Assembly (NCBI RefSeq): GCF_010731655.1
Contig: NZ_AP022619.1
Coordinates: 4,092,001-4,156,000, forward strand
Direction: 5' to 3'
Length of the DNA: 64,000 nt
Origin: Mycobacterium paraseoulense
Lineage (GTDB): Bacteria > Actinomycetota > Actinomycetes > Mycobacteriales > Mycobacteriaceae
Shown here: one piece after another, positions 25,360-35,699 of the stretch
How positions within the stretch are numbered: position 1 is the stretch's first letter
How the letters are laid out: every line of letters starts with the position of its first letter
Program-made: the position numbers and the translations under genes
The notes under the pieces: generated by a model
What the model was told of the DNA's origin: nothing
What the model saw: the letters and a program-made list of their open reading frames with translations, nothing else
The model's database searches: none

Positions 25360-25713
25360 TCAGCTGAGGTTGGGCACCGCGTCCGAGAGCTCGCGCAGCA
25401 GCGCCGCCTTACCCTTGGCACCGACGATCCGCTTGACCGGTTGGCCATCCTTGAACAGGATCATCGTCGGGATCGACACGACCTGGAAGTCGCGCGCGGT
25501 CACCGGATTGGCGTCCACGTCGAGCTTGGCGACAGTGAGCTGCCCGGCCCGCTCGCTCGCGATTTCCTCGAGAACCGGCGCGACCATCTTGCACGGGCCG
25601 CACCATGTCGCCCAAAAGTCAACCAGCACAGGCTTATTGCTGGATAGCACCTCTGCGGAGAAGGATGCGTCAGAGACTTCGATTGTGGCCCCGGCTTTTT
25701 CGGCGTCGGTCAT
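25360..25713 (-). CDS. trxC: Thioredoxin
   Basis: The 117-residue thioredoxin has the active site WCGPCK with C38 and C41, and the conserved [11 protein letters not shown] with its cis-proline. It reduces disulphides in cytosolic proteins and is reduced by the neighbouring TrxB. Its start overlaps the trxB stop by 4 bp, so the two form a coupled unit. In M. tuberculosis the gene at this locus is called trxC. Confidence 0.96.
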   Translation of the reverse strand: MTDAEKAGATIEVSDASFSAEVLSSNKPVLVDFWATWCGPCKMVAPVLEEIASERAGQLTVAKLDVDANPVTARDFQVVSIPTMILFKDGQPVKRIVGAKGKAALLRELSDAVPNLS

Positions 25714-26717
25714 TGAGGTGCTCCAATCATCTCGGTACTGCCCGGAAATTCGGTTGCGTCGCTATGGGCGGGCGAGCTTGATTCGACGTGATCGGCCAGC
25801 CAGCGTTCGGCGTCGATGGCCGCAGCGCAACCGCTGCCGGCCGCGGTGATGGCCTGGCGGTAGGTGCGATCCACCAGGTCCCCGGCGGCGAACACCCCCT
25901 CGATCGAGGTCGCCGTGGTGTGGCCCCGAACCAGCACGTAGCCCTCGGGGTCGGTGTCGAGGACGTCGCGCACCAATTCCGAGCGCGGGTCGTGACCGAT
26001 CGCCACGAAGACGCCGGTCACGGGCAGGGTGCTCTCCTCCCCGGTGACGGTGTCGCGCACCCGCAAACCCGTCACCGTCTGGTCCCCGTCGACCCCCAGC
26101 ACCGCCTTGTTGGTCAGGATGGTGATCTTCTCGTTGGCGCGCGCGCGGTCGAGCATGATGCGCGAGGCGCGGAATTCGTCACGGCGGTGCACCAGGGTGA
26201 CGCTGCGCGCGAATCGGGTCAAGAACGTTGCCTCCTCCATCGCCGAGTCCCCGCCGCCGATGACCGCGATGTCTTGATCCTTGAAGAAGAATCCGTCACA
26301 GGTCGCACACGAGCTCACGCCACGGCCGAGCAGCTCCTGCTCGCCGGGCACGCCCAGGTACCGCGCCGCGGCGCCCATCGCCAGGATGACCGCCCGCGCG
26401 CGGACGGTCTCACCCTCGGCGGTCGTCACCGACTTGATCGGCCCGTCCAGCGACACCGACTCGACGTCTTCCATCCGCAGGTCGGCCCCGAAGCGCAGGG
26501 CCTGCTCACGCATCTGGTCCATCAACTCCGGACCGGTGATGCCGTCACGGAATCCCGGGAAATTCTCCACCTCGGTGGTGGTCATCAAGGCCCCGCCAAA
26601 CGACGTTCCCTCGAACACCACCGGCGCCAGCTGTGCCCGCGCCGTATACAACGCCGCGGTGTATCCGGCGGGACCCGAGCCGATGATGATCACGTCGTGG
26701 ACAGTGTCGGCGGTCAT
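25710..26717 (-). CDS. trxB: Thioredoxin reductase
   Basis: The 335-residue flavoenzyme reduces thioredoxin with NADPH. It has the FAD-binding [15 protein letters not shown] near the N-terminus, the redox-active CATC in [10 protein letters not shown], the NADPH-binding [13 protein letters not shown] and a C-terminal FAD motif FAAGDLVD. It corresponds to trxB2 of M. tuberculosis. A SigH-type promoter lies upstream. Confidence 0.97.
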   Translation of the reverse strand: MTADTVHDVIIIGSGPAGYTAALYTARAQLAPVVFEGTSFGGALMTTTEVENFPGFRDGITGPELMDQMREQALRFGADLRMEDVESVSLDGPIKSVTTAEGETVRARAVILAMGAAARYLGVPGEQELLGRGVSSCATCDGFFFKDQDIAVIGGGDSAMEEATFLTRFARSVTLVHRRDEFRASRIMLDRARANEKITILTNKAVLGVDGDQTVTGLRVRDTVTGEESTLPVTGVFVAIGHDPRSELVRDVLDTDPEGYVLVRGHTTATSIEGVFAAGDLVDRTYRQAITAAGSGCAAAIDAERWLADHVESSSPAHSDATEFPGSTEMIGAPQ

Positions 26718-26754
26718 AGAACCCTTTCAAAACGATCGTCCCTGGATTCGTACA

Positions 26755-26781
26755 AACGCCAGCGTAGGCACGGGTGTTCCC
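26755..26781 (-). promoter_or_regulatory. SigH-type promoter of trxB-trxC
   Basis: On the minus strand GGGAACA (26775-26781) is followed after 16 bases by CGTT (26755-26758), matching the mycobacterial SigH consensus GGGAAYA-N16-17-CGTT. The trxB ATG begins about 38 bases further on. In M. tuberculosis the trxB2-trxC pair is a known SigH target induced by oxidative and heat stress. Confidence 0.75.
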
Positions 26782-26808
26782 CGGCGCGTCGGACACCCCG
26801 GCACCACA

Positions 26809-27537
26809 CTAGGGGCGCGGAACCGAAGTGGTGGCCAACAAGCCGGTATCGGCGGCGCTGCAGTTGAGCGCCACCGCGTAGACCGCCAGGCTGTGGGGAG
26901 TGTCGCCGGCCACCACCAGCACGACGCCGGGGCGGGCGTTGATCTCGACACGACGCCCCCCCAGCACCTGCGTGGCCGCCGGATAACCGAGGCCGGTGAG
27001 GCATGAGGCGCGCCGGCCAGGGTCGCCGAGGGGGCCGTAATCCGGACTCTGGTCGAGCAGACCGAGGATCTCGTCCTTCGACAACGGGATCGCCATCGGC
27101 GGCGTCGACACCGTGATGTGCTCGGCGGTGACCGGGGTGCTGGGCGCGGGTTCCGGGGCGGTGATCAGCGCCGCGGTCCCCACGCCCACCGCCGCCAGCA
27201 CCGCGCCGACGCCGGCCACCGTGGCGACGACCCGCCCGGGCCGCATCGCTGGCCGAGCCGAGTGCGCGGCGGGCCGGCCCGCCGGCGCCGATTCCAGCGC
27301 CGCCAAGACGCGGGCGGTGACCTCCGGCGGGACATCGGGCGGTGGCTCGGCGCCAAGGGTGGCGACGTCGCAGCGCACCCGATTCAAGGCGCGCAGGATC
27401 TGCTCCGCATCGGCGTCGCCGCGGACCCGCCGGCGCACCCGGGCCGCGGACTCGTCGTCCAGCAGGCCGGCCTGCAGGTCGGCGAGAAGCTCGACCGTCA
27501 GGGGCGGCTCGTCGGCGTCGTGGTCGGCTTCATCCAT
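26809..27537 (-). CDS. rsmA: Anti-sigma factor RsmA (partner of SigM)
   Basis: The 242-residue protein has an N-terminal cytoplasmic anti-sigma region (about 1-85), one transmembrane helix (about 100-127, VVATVAGVGAVLAAVGVG) and an extracytoplasmic C-terminal domain. Its start overlaps sigM by 8 bp, and position and layout match M. tuberculosis Rv3912/RsmA. The HxxxCxxC zinc motif of many ZAS anti-sigma factors is not present, so the ZAS class cannot be claimed. Confidence 0.88.
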   Translation of the reverse strand: MDEADHDADEPPLTVELLADLQAGLLDDESAARVRRRVRGDADAEQILRALNRVRCDVATLGAEPPPDVPPEVTARVLAALESAPAGRPAAHSARPAMRPGRVVATVAGVGAVLAAVGVGTAALITAPEPAPSTPVTAEHITVSTPPMAIPLSKDEILGLLDQSPDYGPLGDPGRRASCLTGLGYPAATQVLGGRRVEINARPGVVLVVAGDTPHSLAVYAVALNCSAADTGLLATTSVPRP

Positions 27538-28141
27538 CCGCCCCAGTGTCCGTCATGGGCTGCTTGACGGCCATGGGTGGGGCCAGGTCGGGGGAGGCCT
27601 TGAGGTAGCCGAGGAGCTCGGCGAGGCGCGCCCGGGCACGCGCGCACCGGCTCTTGACGGTGCCCTCGGCGATGCCCAGCAGCGCGGCGGTGTCGGCCAC
27701 CGAATACCCCTGCATGTCAACGGCCACCACCGCCGCCCGCTGCTCGACGGGAAGCCGCATCAAGGCGCGCTGCACCACCATCGCGGTCTCGACTTGGGCC
27801 GTTCGATCGGCCACCGGGAAGACGTCCTCGAGCGGGACGGTGGGATGTGCCTTCGTGCGCCGCAGCCGGTCCAGGCAGGCGTTGACGACGATGCGGTGCA
27901 GCCAGCTGCCGACGGCGGCGTCATGCCGGAACGCGCCGGCGCCGCGGTGCGCCGAGAGCATGGCGTCCTGCAGCGCGTCCTCCGCATCCTCCGCGGTGCG
28001 CGTGGTCAGCCGGGCCAACCGGTGCAGCTGTCGTTGATGGCGAAGAAACAACTCCCCGAAGGCGCGGCGATCGCCGGCGACGTGGGCTGCCAGCAGTTCG
28101 GCGTCGCTGCGTTCACGCTGGATGTCTCCCCGGGAGCCCAC
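27530..28141 (-). CDS. sigM: ECF RNA polymerase sigma factor SigM
   Basis: The 203-residue ECF sigma factor has region 2 (FGELFLRHQRQLHRLARLTTRTAEDAEDALQDAMLSAHR ... SWLHRIVVNACLDRLRR) and region 4 (LPVEQRAAVVAVDMQGYSVADTAALLGIAEGTVKSRCARARARLAELL). In M. tuberculosis SigM controls ESX-4-type esx genes and some surface-lipid functions. It starts with GTG at 28141, 65 bp after murJ, and is followed by its overlapping anti-sigma gene. Confidence 0.93.
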   Translation of the reverse strand: MGSRGDIQRERSDAELLAAHVAGDRRAFGELFLRHQRQLHRLARLTTRTAEDAEDALQDAMLSAHRGAGAFRHDAAVGSWLHRIVVNACLDRLRRTKAHPTVPLEDVFPVADRTAQVETAMVVQRALMRLPVEQRAAVVAVDMQGYSVADTAALLGIAEGTVKSRCARARARLAELLGYLKASPDLAPPMAVKQPMTDTGADG

Positions 28142-28206
28142 GGCCGGACAGTATCCAATCGGCTGCGGGGCGGCACTTCACCACGGCGGCCGATTGTGGG
28201 GCGAGA

Positions 28207-31200
28207 TCAGGATGCGGCCTGGACCGTGATCTCCGAAAAGCCGGCCTGGCTCTTGCCGTTCGTGGTTCCCAGCGTGGAGATCCACACCAGCAGATTCGAC
28301 GTCGGCGAGCCGGATCGGACCGGGATGACGTTGTGCCCGGGCTTGAGCGTGAACGCCGGCGCCAGCACGGTGGTGTCGTTCAGCGACGCCGGCGACGCCG
28401 TGGCCGACGACCGGATCTCGACTTTCGTCCCGCTGCTGGGGGTGTCGATGGTGACCTGCCCGACCACCGTGGGGTTCGGCAGCTGCAGCATGAGCCCTTC
28501 ACCCTGCTTGAAGCTGGGGAACGGGACGGCGTCGGTGTAGACCTCCGTCGCCCAGGCTGTGGAAGGGTCGCCGTCGATGGCCTGGCCCGCCGTGCTTGCG
28601 TTGTCGGCGTCGCCGTCGGGGGCGTAGACCGACGCCCTGGTCGGTTTGACGACGCTACCGGCGGCGGAGGAGCTCGGGGCCGACGAAGACACGGACGACG
28701 AGGGGCCGTTGAGCCCCAGCTCGTCCTTGTTCAGGCCGCCGCCGACGTTGCCGAAGATCTTGCTCACCACCGACGCCAGGACCAGCAGGGCCACCACGAT
28801 GACGACGAGGCCGGCCCCGACGCCGATCAACACGTTGCGGCGGCGGCGCGCCAAGTTGGCGTCGTCTTGCGCCGCGGACACGCGGGCGATGGGGGGTGCG
28901 GGCGAATCGTCGATCGGGCCCAGCACCTCGGTCCGATCGGCCACGGCGGTCGCCTGCTGCAGCAGGTTCAAAAGCGTTGAGGCACTACGAATCCCGCCAT
29001 CCTCCTGGACCGCCCGGACCGCGACGGCCGAGATCTGGAACGGAATCTCGCGGTCGATGACCATTGGTTCCACCGGCTGGCCCGTCGAATCGCGTTCGGC
29101 CGGGGCGAGCCCGCTGCGCACGCTGGACTCCGTGAGCGGCCACCGATTGACCAGCAGGGCATACAGCGCCGCACCGATGCCGCGGATGTCGCCCTGCGGG
29201 TTGGCGTCGGGCATGGTCGCCGGGTAAGCGAGCACGACGTCGCCCTCGATGCTGACTCGCACCCGGCTCGGGTGGTCGATCGACAACGCGACGCCGGCCC
29301 GGTGGGCCGCATCGGCGGCCGCCGCCAGCGATTGCATGGCCCGCACGGCGCCGACGGGCGACGGCGCGGTGTCGGCCACCTCCTGCAGCGAACCACCCCG
29401 TACCCACTCGGAGACGACCAGGCCGCCGTGGCCCGTGTGGACCACGTCGAGCACCCGGGCGATGCCGGGCTTGTCGATGCGGCTGAGCCGCAGGGTGCGG
29501 GACAGGATTTCCTGCAGCACGTCGTCGGGCAACGCCCCGTCCGGGTCGACGAAGGTCAGCGCCACCTGCCGGTCCAGCGCGGTGTCCAGAGCCTGCCAGA
29601 ACTGCAGGGGCGGTGCGCCGCCGTGGAAGACCAACAGCCGGTAGCGGCCGCCGGCGATGCGGGCACCGGGAACCAGATGGACGTCGTCCGCCGCGGGGTC
29701 CCCTCCGCGGTCGCGGGGCGCATCGAACGGGGCCGGGCCGCGCCGCGACTCGGGGGTGACGTCGCCGTTGCGCTGGTCGGACGGGCGCGGTGTCGACGGC
29801 GGCTCACGGCCGGCGGGTATGTCGGGTTGGAAGTCGTCTGCGACCGGTCGTGGCAGCTCGGCACCCGACGCGGCGCTCTCGACAGGGCGGTCGGTCACCT
29901 CCGGTCCTTTCGCTAGCCGGGCTGGGGTTGCCCGCTCCGGAGGTCTGCGCCGGATCGGCTCCTGGACCGCATTTACCCCAGGCGGGGACGAATTCCTCTG
30001 CTCAGGGTACGTGACCGGGGATGGGCGGGACGATCGATCCGGTGTCACCGGTTTGCGGGGGGTCGGCGTGCGCCCGCGGAAGCGCCGTCTGACGGCGTCG
30101 AGTGCGCCCTGCGCCTCCGGGACGCGTGCGCGGAGCATGACCGCGGCCATGATCGGCAGCATGATGACCGCGAGGATGAGCAGGCGCAGCAGCGATCCTG
30201 CGCCCCCACCGTGCGTGGTCAGCCGGTCGAGCCCGAGCAGGCGGTCGGCCACGTGGGCCACCAATCCGGCCAGCATGGACGCGGTGATGGTGACCAGGAT
30301 GGTTCGCAGCTCACCCTTGCCGATCAACTGGCCACCGGTCGGCAGCAGGGCGTGCCGCAACAGGAGGTAACCGATGACCGCGCCGGCCAGGAAGCCGACC
30401 CCGTTCGCCAGCCCCAGATAGCCGGCCACCAGCTTGGGGTCATGGGTGAGGTGTGGCGCCAGCACGGAGCCGACGATCTTGACGGCCGTGATGACCAGGA
30501 TGATCACGATCGGCGTCCAGGGCTGCTCGCGCGCGTAGAAGACGCGCAGCTGGAGCAGCACCAGCCCGTAGGGGATCAGGGTGAAAGCCGACAGGGCGAT
30601 CGCGGCGCCGAGGTAGCCGGCGTCGACGCCGCCGAAGTGGCCGTAGGCGAACAACGCGCTGCCCATCGCGGGGCCGCCGACGGTCATGAACGCGACGATC
30701 GGGATCAGCGTGATCAGTGTCAGGCGGGTGGCCAGCGACAGGTCGCCGAGCACGGCCTCGGTGTCGTCGGCGGCGGCGTTTCGGCTCAGCCGCGGCATCA
30801 CCACGGTCAGCACGGTGACGCCGATCATGCCGAACGGCAGCATGAGGACCAGCCAGGTGTAGTTGTAGATCGCCGGGCCCGAGGCGGCCGCCGTGCTGGC
30901 GATCTGGTTGCCGACCACCAGGCCGAGCTGGCTGATCAGCACGTAGAGCACCATCGCGGCGGCCATGGTGCCGAAGCGCTTCAGGCGTTCGTCGATCCCC
31001 CACATCGGGCGCAGGTCGACGCGTTGGCGCCGCAGCGCCACCAGCAGGACCGCGGTCTGCGCGAAGACACCCAGCGTGGTGCCGACGCCGAGGACAAGCA
31101 GCTTGGTGTTGCCCATCCGGACGGGGTCGACCGACAGCTCACCGGGCACGACCGCGTACACCGCCAGGGTCGCGAGGGCGACGACGTTGTTGACGACCGG

Positions 31201-31824
31201 CGCCCACGCCGTCGGCCCGAACACGTTGCGGGTGTTCAGGATCGCCATGAACACCGAGGTGAGCCCGTAGGCGAGCACCTGGGGGAGCAGCAGGTAGGCG
31301 AAGGCGGTGGTGAGCGGCTCGTTGACCTGCGGGTCGCGGCCGAGCATGAGCCGCACCAGCAGGGGTGCGGCGAGCACCGACAACACGGTCGCCACCACCA
31401 GCAGCGCGGTGGTCAGCGTGACCAGGCGGCGCACGAATGCCGCCCCGCCGTCGGGATCGCTCTGCTCGGCGCGGGCCAGCACGGGCACGAAGATGGCGGT
31501 GAAGGTCGCCTCGAGCACGAGCGCGGCCACCAGGTTGGGCAGCTGGTTGGCCACTGAGAACGCGCTGGAGAGCGCGGCGCCGAGGATGGCCGCCAGGAGC
31601 ACGATCCTGGCGAAGCCGGTGAGCCGGCTGACCAGCGTCGCGAAGGCCATCGCCCACGACCGCGACACCAGGGCGGCGTCGGACAGTTCCGGTCGCCGGC
31701 GATCGACGCCCGCGGGGACGGGCGGCAGGGGACCGGTGGGCGGTGAGCCCGGGATCCGGGGTCGCCGTGGGGGCTGTGGCAGGCGTGGGTGTTGCGGTGC
31801 GGCCTGCCGGTGGGCGGGATTCAT
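28207..31824 (-). CDS. murJ: Lipid II flippase MurJ (MviN) with C-terminal pseudokinase
   Basis: The 1205-residue protein has an N-terminal MurJ/MviN domain (about 50-580) with about 14 transmembrane helices, which moves lipid II across the membrane. A Pro/Arg-rich linker (about 580-700) leads to a kinase-like domain (about 710-960). That domain has lost the catalytic motifs: IDHPSRVRVS stands at the HRD position and AYPATM at the DFG position. A final transmembrane helix and an extracytoplasmic beta-rich domain (about 1060-1205) end the protein. In M. tuberculosis this pseudokinase is phosphorylated by PknB and recruits FhaA. The start overlaps the upstream gene by 4 bp. Confidence 0.95.
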   Translation of the reverse strand: MNPAHRQAAPQHPRLPQPPRRPRIPGSPPTGPLPPVPAGVDRRRPELSDAALVSRSWAMAFATLVSRLTGFARIVLLAAILGAALSSAFSVANQLPNLVAALVLEATFTAIFVPVLARAEQSDPDGGAAFVRRLVTLTTALLVVATVLSVLAAPLLVRLMLGRDPQVNEPLTTAFAYLLLPQVLAYGLTSVFMAILNTRNVFGPTAWAPVVNNVVALATLAVYAVVPGELSVDPVRMGNTKLLVLGVGTTLGVFAQTAVLLVALRRQRVDLRPMWGIDERLKRFGTMAAAMVLYVLISQLGLVVGNQIASTAAASGPAIYNYTWLVLMLPFGMIGVTVLTVVMPRLSRNAAADDTEAVLGDLSLATRLTLITLIPIVAFMTVGGPAMGSALFAYGHFGGVDAGYLGAAIALSAFTLIPYGLVLLQLRVFYAREQPWTPIVIILVITAVKIVGSVLAPHLTHDPKLVAGYLGLANGVGFLAGAVIGYLLLRHALLPTGGQLIGKGELRTILVTITASMLAGLVAHVADRLLGLDRLTTHGGGAGSLLRLLILAVIMLPIMAAVMLRARVPEAQGALDAVRRRFRGRTPTPRKPVTPDRSSRPSPVTYPEQRNSSPPGVNAVQEPIRRRPPERATPARLAKGPEVTDRPVESAASGAELPRPVADDFQPDIPAGREPPSTPRPSDQRNGDVTPESRRGPAPFDAPRDRGGDPAADDVHLVPGARIAGGRYRLLVFHGGAPPLQFWQALDTALDRQVALTFVDPDGALPDDVLQEILSRTLRLSRIDKPGIARVLDVVHTGHGGLVVSEWVRGGSLQEVADTAPSPVGAVRAMQSLAAAADAAHRAGVALSIDHPSRVRVSIEGDVVLAYPATMPDANPQGDIRGIGAALYALLVNRWPLTESSVRSGLAPAERDSTGQPVEPMVIDREIPFQISAVAVRAVQEDGGIRSASTLLNLLQQATAVADRTEVLGPIDDSPAPPIARVSAAQDDANLARRRRNVLIGVGAGLVVIVVALLVLASVVSKIFGNVGGGLNKDELGLNGPSSSVSSSAPSSSAAGSVVKPTRASVYAPDGDADNASTAGQAIDGDPSTAWATEVYTDAVPFPSFKQGEGLMLQLPNPTVVGQVTIDTPSSGTKVEIRSSATASPASLNDTTVLAPAFTLKPGHNVIPVRSGSPTSNLLVWISTLGTTNGKSQAGFSEITVQAAS

Positions 31825-34214
31825 ACTCGGTGCTCTTGCTCGACCCGATCGTCGGCGCCGTCGTCCAGGCCCGCGGATCTGGTGCGCGGTGGGTCGGGCC
31901 GGTCCAGGTCGGCGGGGTCGGGCTGGCCGCGGAAACGGTGCCAGAGGCGGCGTCCGGCCAGTAACACCAGCACGGCCGCGGCCGTCATGGTGATCGCGAA
32001 GAGCACCTTGCCGTAGGCGTTGGAATGCACCGACAGGCGGACCGGGTCGCCCAGCCGCAGGCCGTCCGGGGTGCGGAGCGTGACGTCGATGGCCACCCGC
32101 TGGGTGAAGTTCACCTCGATCGGCACCCGCAGCGGTAGGTACCCCGGCGGCAACTCGATCTGGCCGATGTCGGTGACCGTCATCCCCGGCGGGGCGTCGA
32201 CGTGCAGCCGCACCCGGATGGGAACGGCCAGGCCGTTGTGCAGGGCCAGCGGCAGCGGGCTGTGCTCGGTGGCCAGGGTGTACGAGCCGCCCGGGTTGAC
32301 GATCGTGACCGCGCCGAACAGGTCGTTGATCGTCTTGCCGACGACGGCCAGGCGTTGCTGGGCCAGCCCGTTGCGGGTGTCGGGCGGTTCGGATTGGCTC
32401 AGCGCGCGCAGCATGTCCTCACGAAGCGGGGCCGTGTACTGGATGCCGGTCAGCCCGGTGCGGTCGTCGGTGGTCAGCGCGGAGGTCAGGCCCCACAGCC
32501 GACCTACCTGACCCGCGATCGAGGCCGTGACATCGTCGCCGAACCGACCGCGTGCCGAGGTGTAGGGCCCCACCGGTTCGGACGGCTCGGCGCCGGGTTG
32601 CTCAGCCGGATTTGCCTCGGCGATGACCGCCGGCAGCGGTCGCGGCACCGCCAGCCCGGACCGGATGCTGGTGGTGAGCGCGGTCAGGATGACGTGGGCG
32701 TCATCGGCCTGCAGGTTCCATGTCGCCGGCGGGACGAGGAGCTGGGTGCGCGGCTCGTCGTCGTGGCGCAAGGCGTGCCAGAACATCGATCCCAGGGCGT
32801 CCTCGCGGCGCGCGATCGCCGAGTCGTGCGCGAGCCGGACGGTCAGCGACGGGTCCAGGTAGGTGGGGACCGTGGGTGCGTTTCCCGCCCCGGCCAGCGC
32901 GGCGCCCACCGCCGGGTCGAACGGCGCGACCACGACTTGCGGGGACAGCCGCCGCGGCGCGATGTCGACGGCGGCTTCGGAGGGTCCCTGTGCATCCGGG
33001 GCGGACAGGTTGGCGGCCGCAACGGCGACGGTGTTTTCGTTGGCCCCGAGCAGGTTGACCGCGCGGTTGGTCAACGGGCCGTCGGGCAGCAGCGTGGCGC
33101 CGTGGATGGACGGCACGTCCAGGATGCGGTCGACGATGCTGTTGACGGCTGTGGTCGCGGCGGCGCTCAGCCCGCGGTCGTTGACGCGCTGCAGAGCGTC
33201 CAAGTCGGCTTGCGCGTAGGGGAGCGGCGCGACGCAGGTGCGGCGGGCCAGGGCACGCAGCCGGTTGAGCCACTCGGTCGCTGCGGCCTGTCCGGCACCC
33301 GGATGGGTCAAAGTGCCCGGGAGCTGACCGGGGCCCTCGGGCGGGTCGGTCACCACATAGCCGGCGGTCATCGCGTTGACGGTAACGAGCAGGTCGGGGT
33401 CGACGGCCAAACATAACGCCCGGCCGACTGCGCCGTCGGGGTCGACGTCGTGGCTGGTGGCGACCTCGGCTGCGGACAGCAGGACGTCCAGCCTGCCACC
33501 GCCGGCCAGGGAGGTGGCGAGGTCGTCGTCGACCAGGCGCACCGGAATGGTGCCGCCGGGAACGCCGGGAGCCAGCCTGGGCCGGTCGGCCAGGGGCCAC
33601 AGCATGGTGAGCCCCACGGGTTTGGAGGTGTCGGGCGCGACAGCGGAGCCCAGATCGCCGCCCTGGTCGGGCGGCACGCCGACCACGGGCAACAGGAAGC
33701 GAGCGTTGTCGAGCCGGGCCGGGGCGCCGTAATCGGGGGTGCCGTTCACGTTGACCAGGACCGGGTAGATGCCCGGCTTTTCGACACCCAACGATTGCTT
33801 GGTCAGGGAGCGCAGCGGCGCCGACAACGTGAAGCCGGCTTGTTGTCCGCGTTGCAGTTCGGGGGCGACCGTGAGGAAGTCGGCCGCCGGTTGGTATTGA
33901 TCGGTGTCGCCGTCCAGGGTGGTTCGCAAGCGCGCGGACGCGGTGACCGCCCCCGCGTGTTCGAGCCGGACCATCACGTCCCGGACGGGGCGGTCGCCGA
34001 TGTTGGTCACCATGCCGCTGACGGTCACGACGGGTTGGCTGGTCGTGGTGACGACGTCGGGGGTGACTTGGTCGATGCGGACCCGGACGAACGGCGTCAC
34101 GCCGGGTTCACCGGCGGTGGCGTGCGGCATGACGGGCCCGGTGAGCATCGCGAACCCGGCCACGATGCCGATCACTGCCGCGAGGCGCAACAAGCGGAGT
34201 CGGGATGCCGTCAC
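31821..34214 (-). CDS. DUF6049 family secreted/membrane-anchored protein (Rv3909-type)
   Basis: The 797-residue protein has an N-terminal signal sequence (about 5-33, [20 protein letters not shown]), a large extracytoplasmic part (about 35-735) and one C-terminal transmembrane helix (about 743-762, [20 protein letters not shown]). A basic, Asp/Pro-rich cytoplasmic tail ends it. It sits between mutT4 and murJ with ATGA overlaps on both sides, a conserved actinobacterial arrangement that links it to MurJ. No enzymatic motif is recognised. Confidence 0.88.
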   Translation of the reverse strand: MTASRLRLLRLAAVIGIVAGFAMLTGPVMPHATAGEPGVTPFVRVRIDQVTPDVVTTTSQPVVTVSGMVTNIGDRPVRDVMVRLEHAGAVTASARLRTTLDGDTDQYQPAADFLTVAPELQRGQQAGFTLSAPLRSLTKQSLGVEKPGIYPVLVNVNGTPDYGAPARLDNARFLLPVVGVPPDQGGDLGSAVAPDTSKPVGLTMLWPLADRPRLAPGVPGGTIPVRLVDDDLATSLAGGGRLDVLLSAAEVATSHDVDPDGAVGRALCLAVDPDLLVTVNAMTAGYVVTDPPEGPGQLPGTLTHPGAGQAAATEWLNRLRALARRTCVAPLPYAQADLDALQRVNDRGLSAAATTAVNSIVDRILDVPSIHGATLLPDGPLTNRAVNLLGANENTVAVAAANLSAPDAQGPSEAAVDIAPRRLSPQVVVAPFDPAVGAALAGAGNAPTVPTYLDPSLTVRLAHDSAIARREDALGSMFWHALRHDDEPRTQLLVPPATWNLQADDAHVILTALTTSIRSGLAVPRPLPAVIAEANPAEQPGAEPSEPVGPYTSARGRFGDDVTASIAGQVGRLWGLTSALTTDDRTGLTGIQYTAPLREDMLRALSQSEPPDTRNGLAQQRLAVVGKTINDLFGAVTIVNPGGSYTLATEHSPLPLALHNGLAVPIRVRLHVDAPPGMTVTDIGQIELPPGYLPLRVPIEVNFTQRVAIDVTLRTPDGLRLGDPVRLSVHSNAYGKVLFAITMTAAAVLVLLAGRRLWHRFRGQPDPADLDRPDPPRTRSAGLDDGADDRVEQEHRV

Positions 34215-34945
34215 GGCCCTGGCCCGTGGCCGTTCTTGCGGCCGGTGGCCGGCTTGTCGGCGTGCCGGGTGCGGGAGTGCGTTTGCGGGCGGCGCCGCGG
34301 AGAGGTGGGCGGCAGCGGCGGCAACGCGGCCGGGCCGTCGTTCTGCAGCTTGTCGATCAGCTCGTCGGCGACACGGGCGAGCCGGCGTTCGTCGGCGTAG
34401 GCCAGCTTGGACGGCAGCTCGTGGATCGGCACCCAGGCCACCTCGGCCACTTCGAGGTCCTCGTCGGACAACTCGCCGCCGGAGAAGCGCATCAAATAGT
34501 GGTGCACGGTCTTGTGGACCCGGCGGCCGTCGGTGACGAACCAGTAGTCGATGCGGCCCAGCGCCGCCAGCACGCTGCCGCGGATGCCGGTCTCTTCGGC
34601 GACCTCTCTTATAGCGGTCTGTTCGGCGGTCTCACCCTGTTCGATGTGCCCCTTGGGCAGCGACCACAGCATCCGCCCCCGCCGGTCGACGCGGCCGATC
34701 AGCACGGCGACCTGGGAGTCGCGCGGGCCGTCGAGGCCGTCGATGACCAGCCCGCCGGCGGAGGTTTCGTGCACGGTGCGCAGCCGGTCCGGTCCGCGGC
34801 GAGGCGAACGGGATCGGCGCGACTTCGTCGCCGTCGAGTCGGCGGGCGCTTGGCCGTTCGTCTGGTTCTCGGTCGAACTCGCAGCGCCACGACCGCGCCG
34901 CCGCCCCCGGCGTCGACGTGGCTTGTGTTGTTCGCCGTCCGACAC
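34211..34945 (-). CDS. mutT4: Nudix hydrolase MutT4
   Basis: The predicted 244-residue protein has a basic, Arg-rich N-terminus (about 1-55) and a Nudix domain with a complete Nudix box, [23 protein letters not shown]. Nudix enzymes hydrolyse nucleoside diphosphate derivatives; the exact substrate of MutT4 is not known from sequence. The GTG at 34945 ([14 protein letters not shown]) aligns with the recalled M. tuberculosis N-terminus; a GTG at 34966 would add seven residues. It heads a leftward run through the DUF6049 gene and murJ. Confidence 0.9.
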   Translation of the reverse strand: MSDGEQHKPRRRRGRRRGRGAASSTENQTNGQAPADSTATKSRRSRSPRRGPDRLRTVHETSAGGLVIDGLDGPRDSQVAVLIGRVDRRGRMLWSLPKGHIEQGETAEQTAIREVAEETGIRGSVLAALGRIDYWFVTDGRRVHKTVHHYLMRFSGGELSDEDLEVAEVAWVPIHELPSKLAYADERRLARVADELIDKLQNDGPAALPPLPPTSPRRRPQTHSRTRHADKPATGRKNGHGPGP

Positions 34946-35034
34946 CCAAGCGATAGTAGCTGGCACGACATCGTCTCCCAGGACATACTCGCCGCTGGGC
35001 GGCCCCGCGATGGCTCATTGCTGCATGCGTCTGG

Positions 35035-35334
35035 TCAGAGCGGGCCTATTGCGTGCGCGATAGCCCAGGCCGCACCAAAGATGATCAGAGAAAGCGGTCC
35101 GGACAGGCTACCGATGAGCGTCCCGCGTCCGATCTGGCCGATCATGCCCGGAGCCCGCATCGCAAGGGCTGCGATCGCCATATAGATGAGGACTATCGGG
35201 AGTACGAACACGATTGAGTACGGCATGAACAGCCAAGTGGCGAATTCAACGACGAAAATATGCAATACAGCAACCAGGAAGGTGAGCGGGCCATAGGAGG
35301 TGTTCGAGGCCCCGACCACCGATTCTTCTCCCAC
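35035..35334 (-). CDS. Small multi-pass membrane protein, third gene of inserted operon
   Basis: The 99-residue protein has about three hydrophobic segments (about 15-35 TFLVAVLHIFVVEFATWLF, 39-58 IVFVLPIVLIYMAIAALAM, 72-96 LIGSLSGPLSLIIFGAAWAIA). No family is recognised. It follows the previous small membrane gene by 11 bp and ends the three-gene unit absent from M. tuberculosis at this site. An immunity or accessory role for the secreted-type protein upstream is only an inference. Confidence 0.7.
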   Translation of the reverse strand: MGEESVVGASNTSYGPLTFLVAVLHIFVVEFATWLFMPYSIVFVLPIVLIYMAIAALAMRAPGMIGQIGRGTLIGSLSGPLSLIIFGAAWAIAHAIGPL

Positions 35335-35345
35335 TGCAGGACCTT

Positions 35346-35678
35346 TCAGCGCAAAACCAAGTAAGCGTAAACACTCCCACCGATGAGAACCGCCACGGAA
35401 GTTCCCGCAAGGCTAAGCGCAAGACCAAGATTGCGCTGCGCCGACGACCGCAGCAGTGCGGCGGCGAGCACAAGACAGACCAACGTCGTGATGACGACGC
35501 CGGTGAGCACCCAGCCGCGCTCGCCGTGCCCGCTTTCGGTTGTGAAGGGCGCCTTGCCCAAGGCCCAGATCGTGGCGAGCAGCAAGCCCAAGACGATCTG
35601 CACGATGAACGGCGCCGACAACGTCGCCGTGCGCCAGGCGCGGGCGTCCAAGTCACGAACTCGAAGAGGCATCTTCAC
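35346..35678 (-). CDS. Small membrane protein, second gene of inserted operon
   Basis: The 110-residue protein has three predicted transmembrane helices (about 22-42 APFIVQIVLGLLLATIWAL, 55-74 WVLTGVVITTLVCLVLAAAL, 86-108 LALSLAGTSVAVLIGGSVYAY). A second methionine at residue 3 could be the start. No family is recognised. It begins 21 bp after the toxin-like gene and belongs to the same operon. Confidence 0.7.
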   Translation of the reverse strand: MKMPLRVRDLDARAWRTATLSAPFIVQIVLGLLLATIWALGKAPFTTESGHGERGWVLTGVVITTLVCLVLAAALLRSSAQRNLGLALSLAGTSVAVLIGGSVYAYLVLR

Positions 35679-35699
35679 CTGCTTTCAATTGAATCGCGA

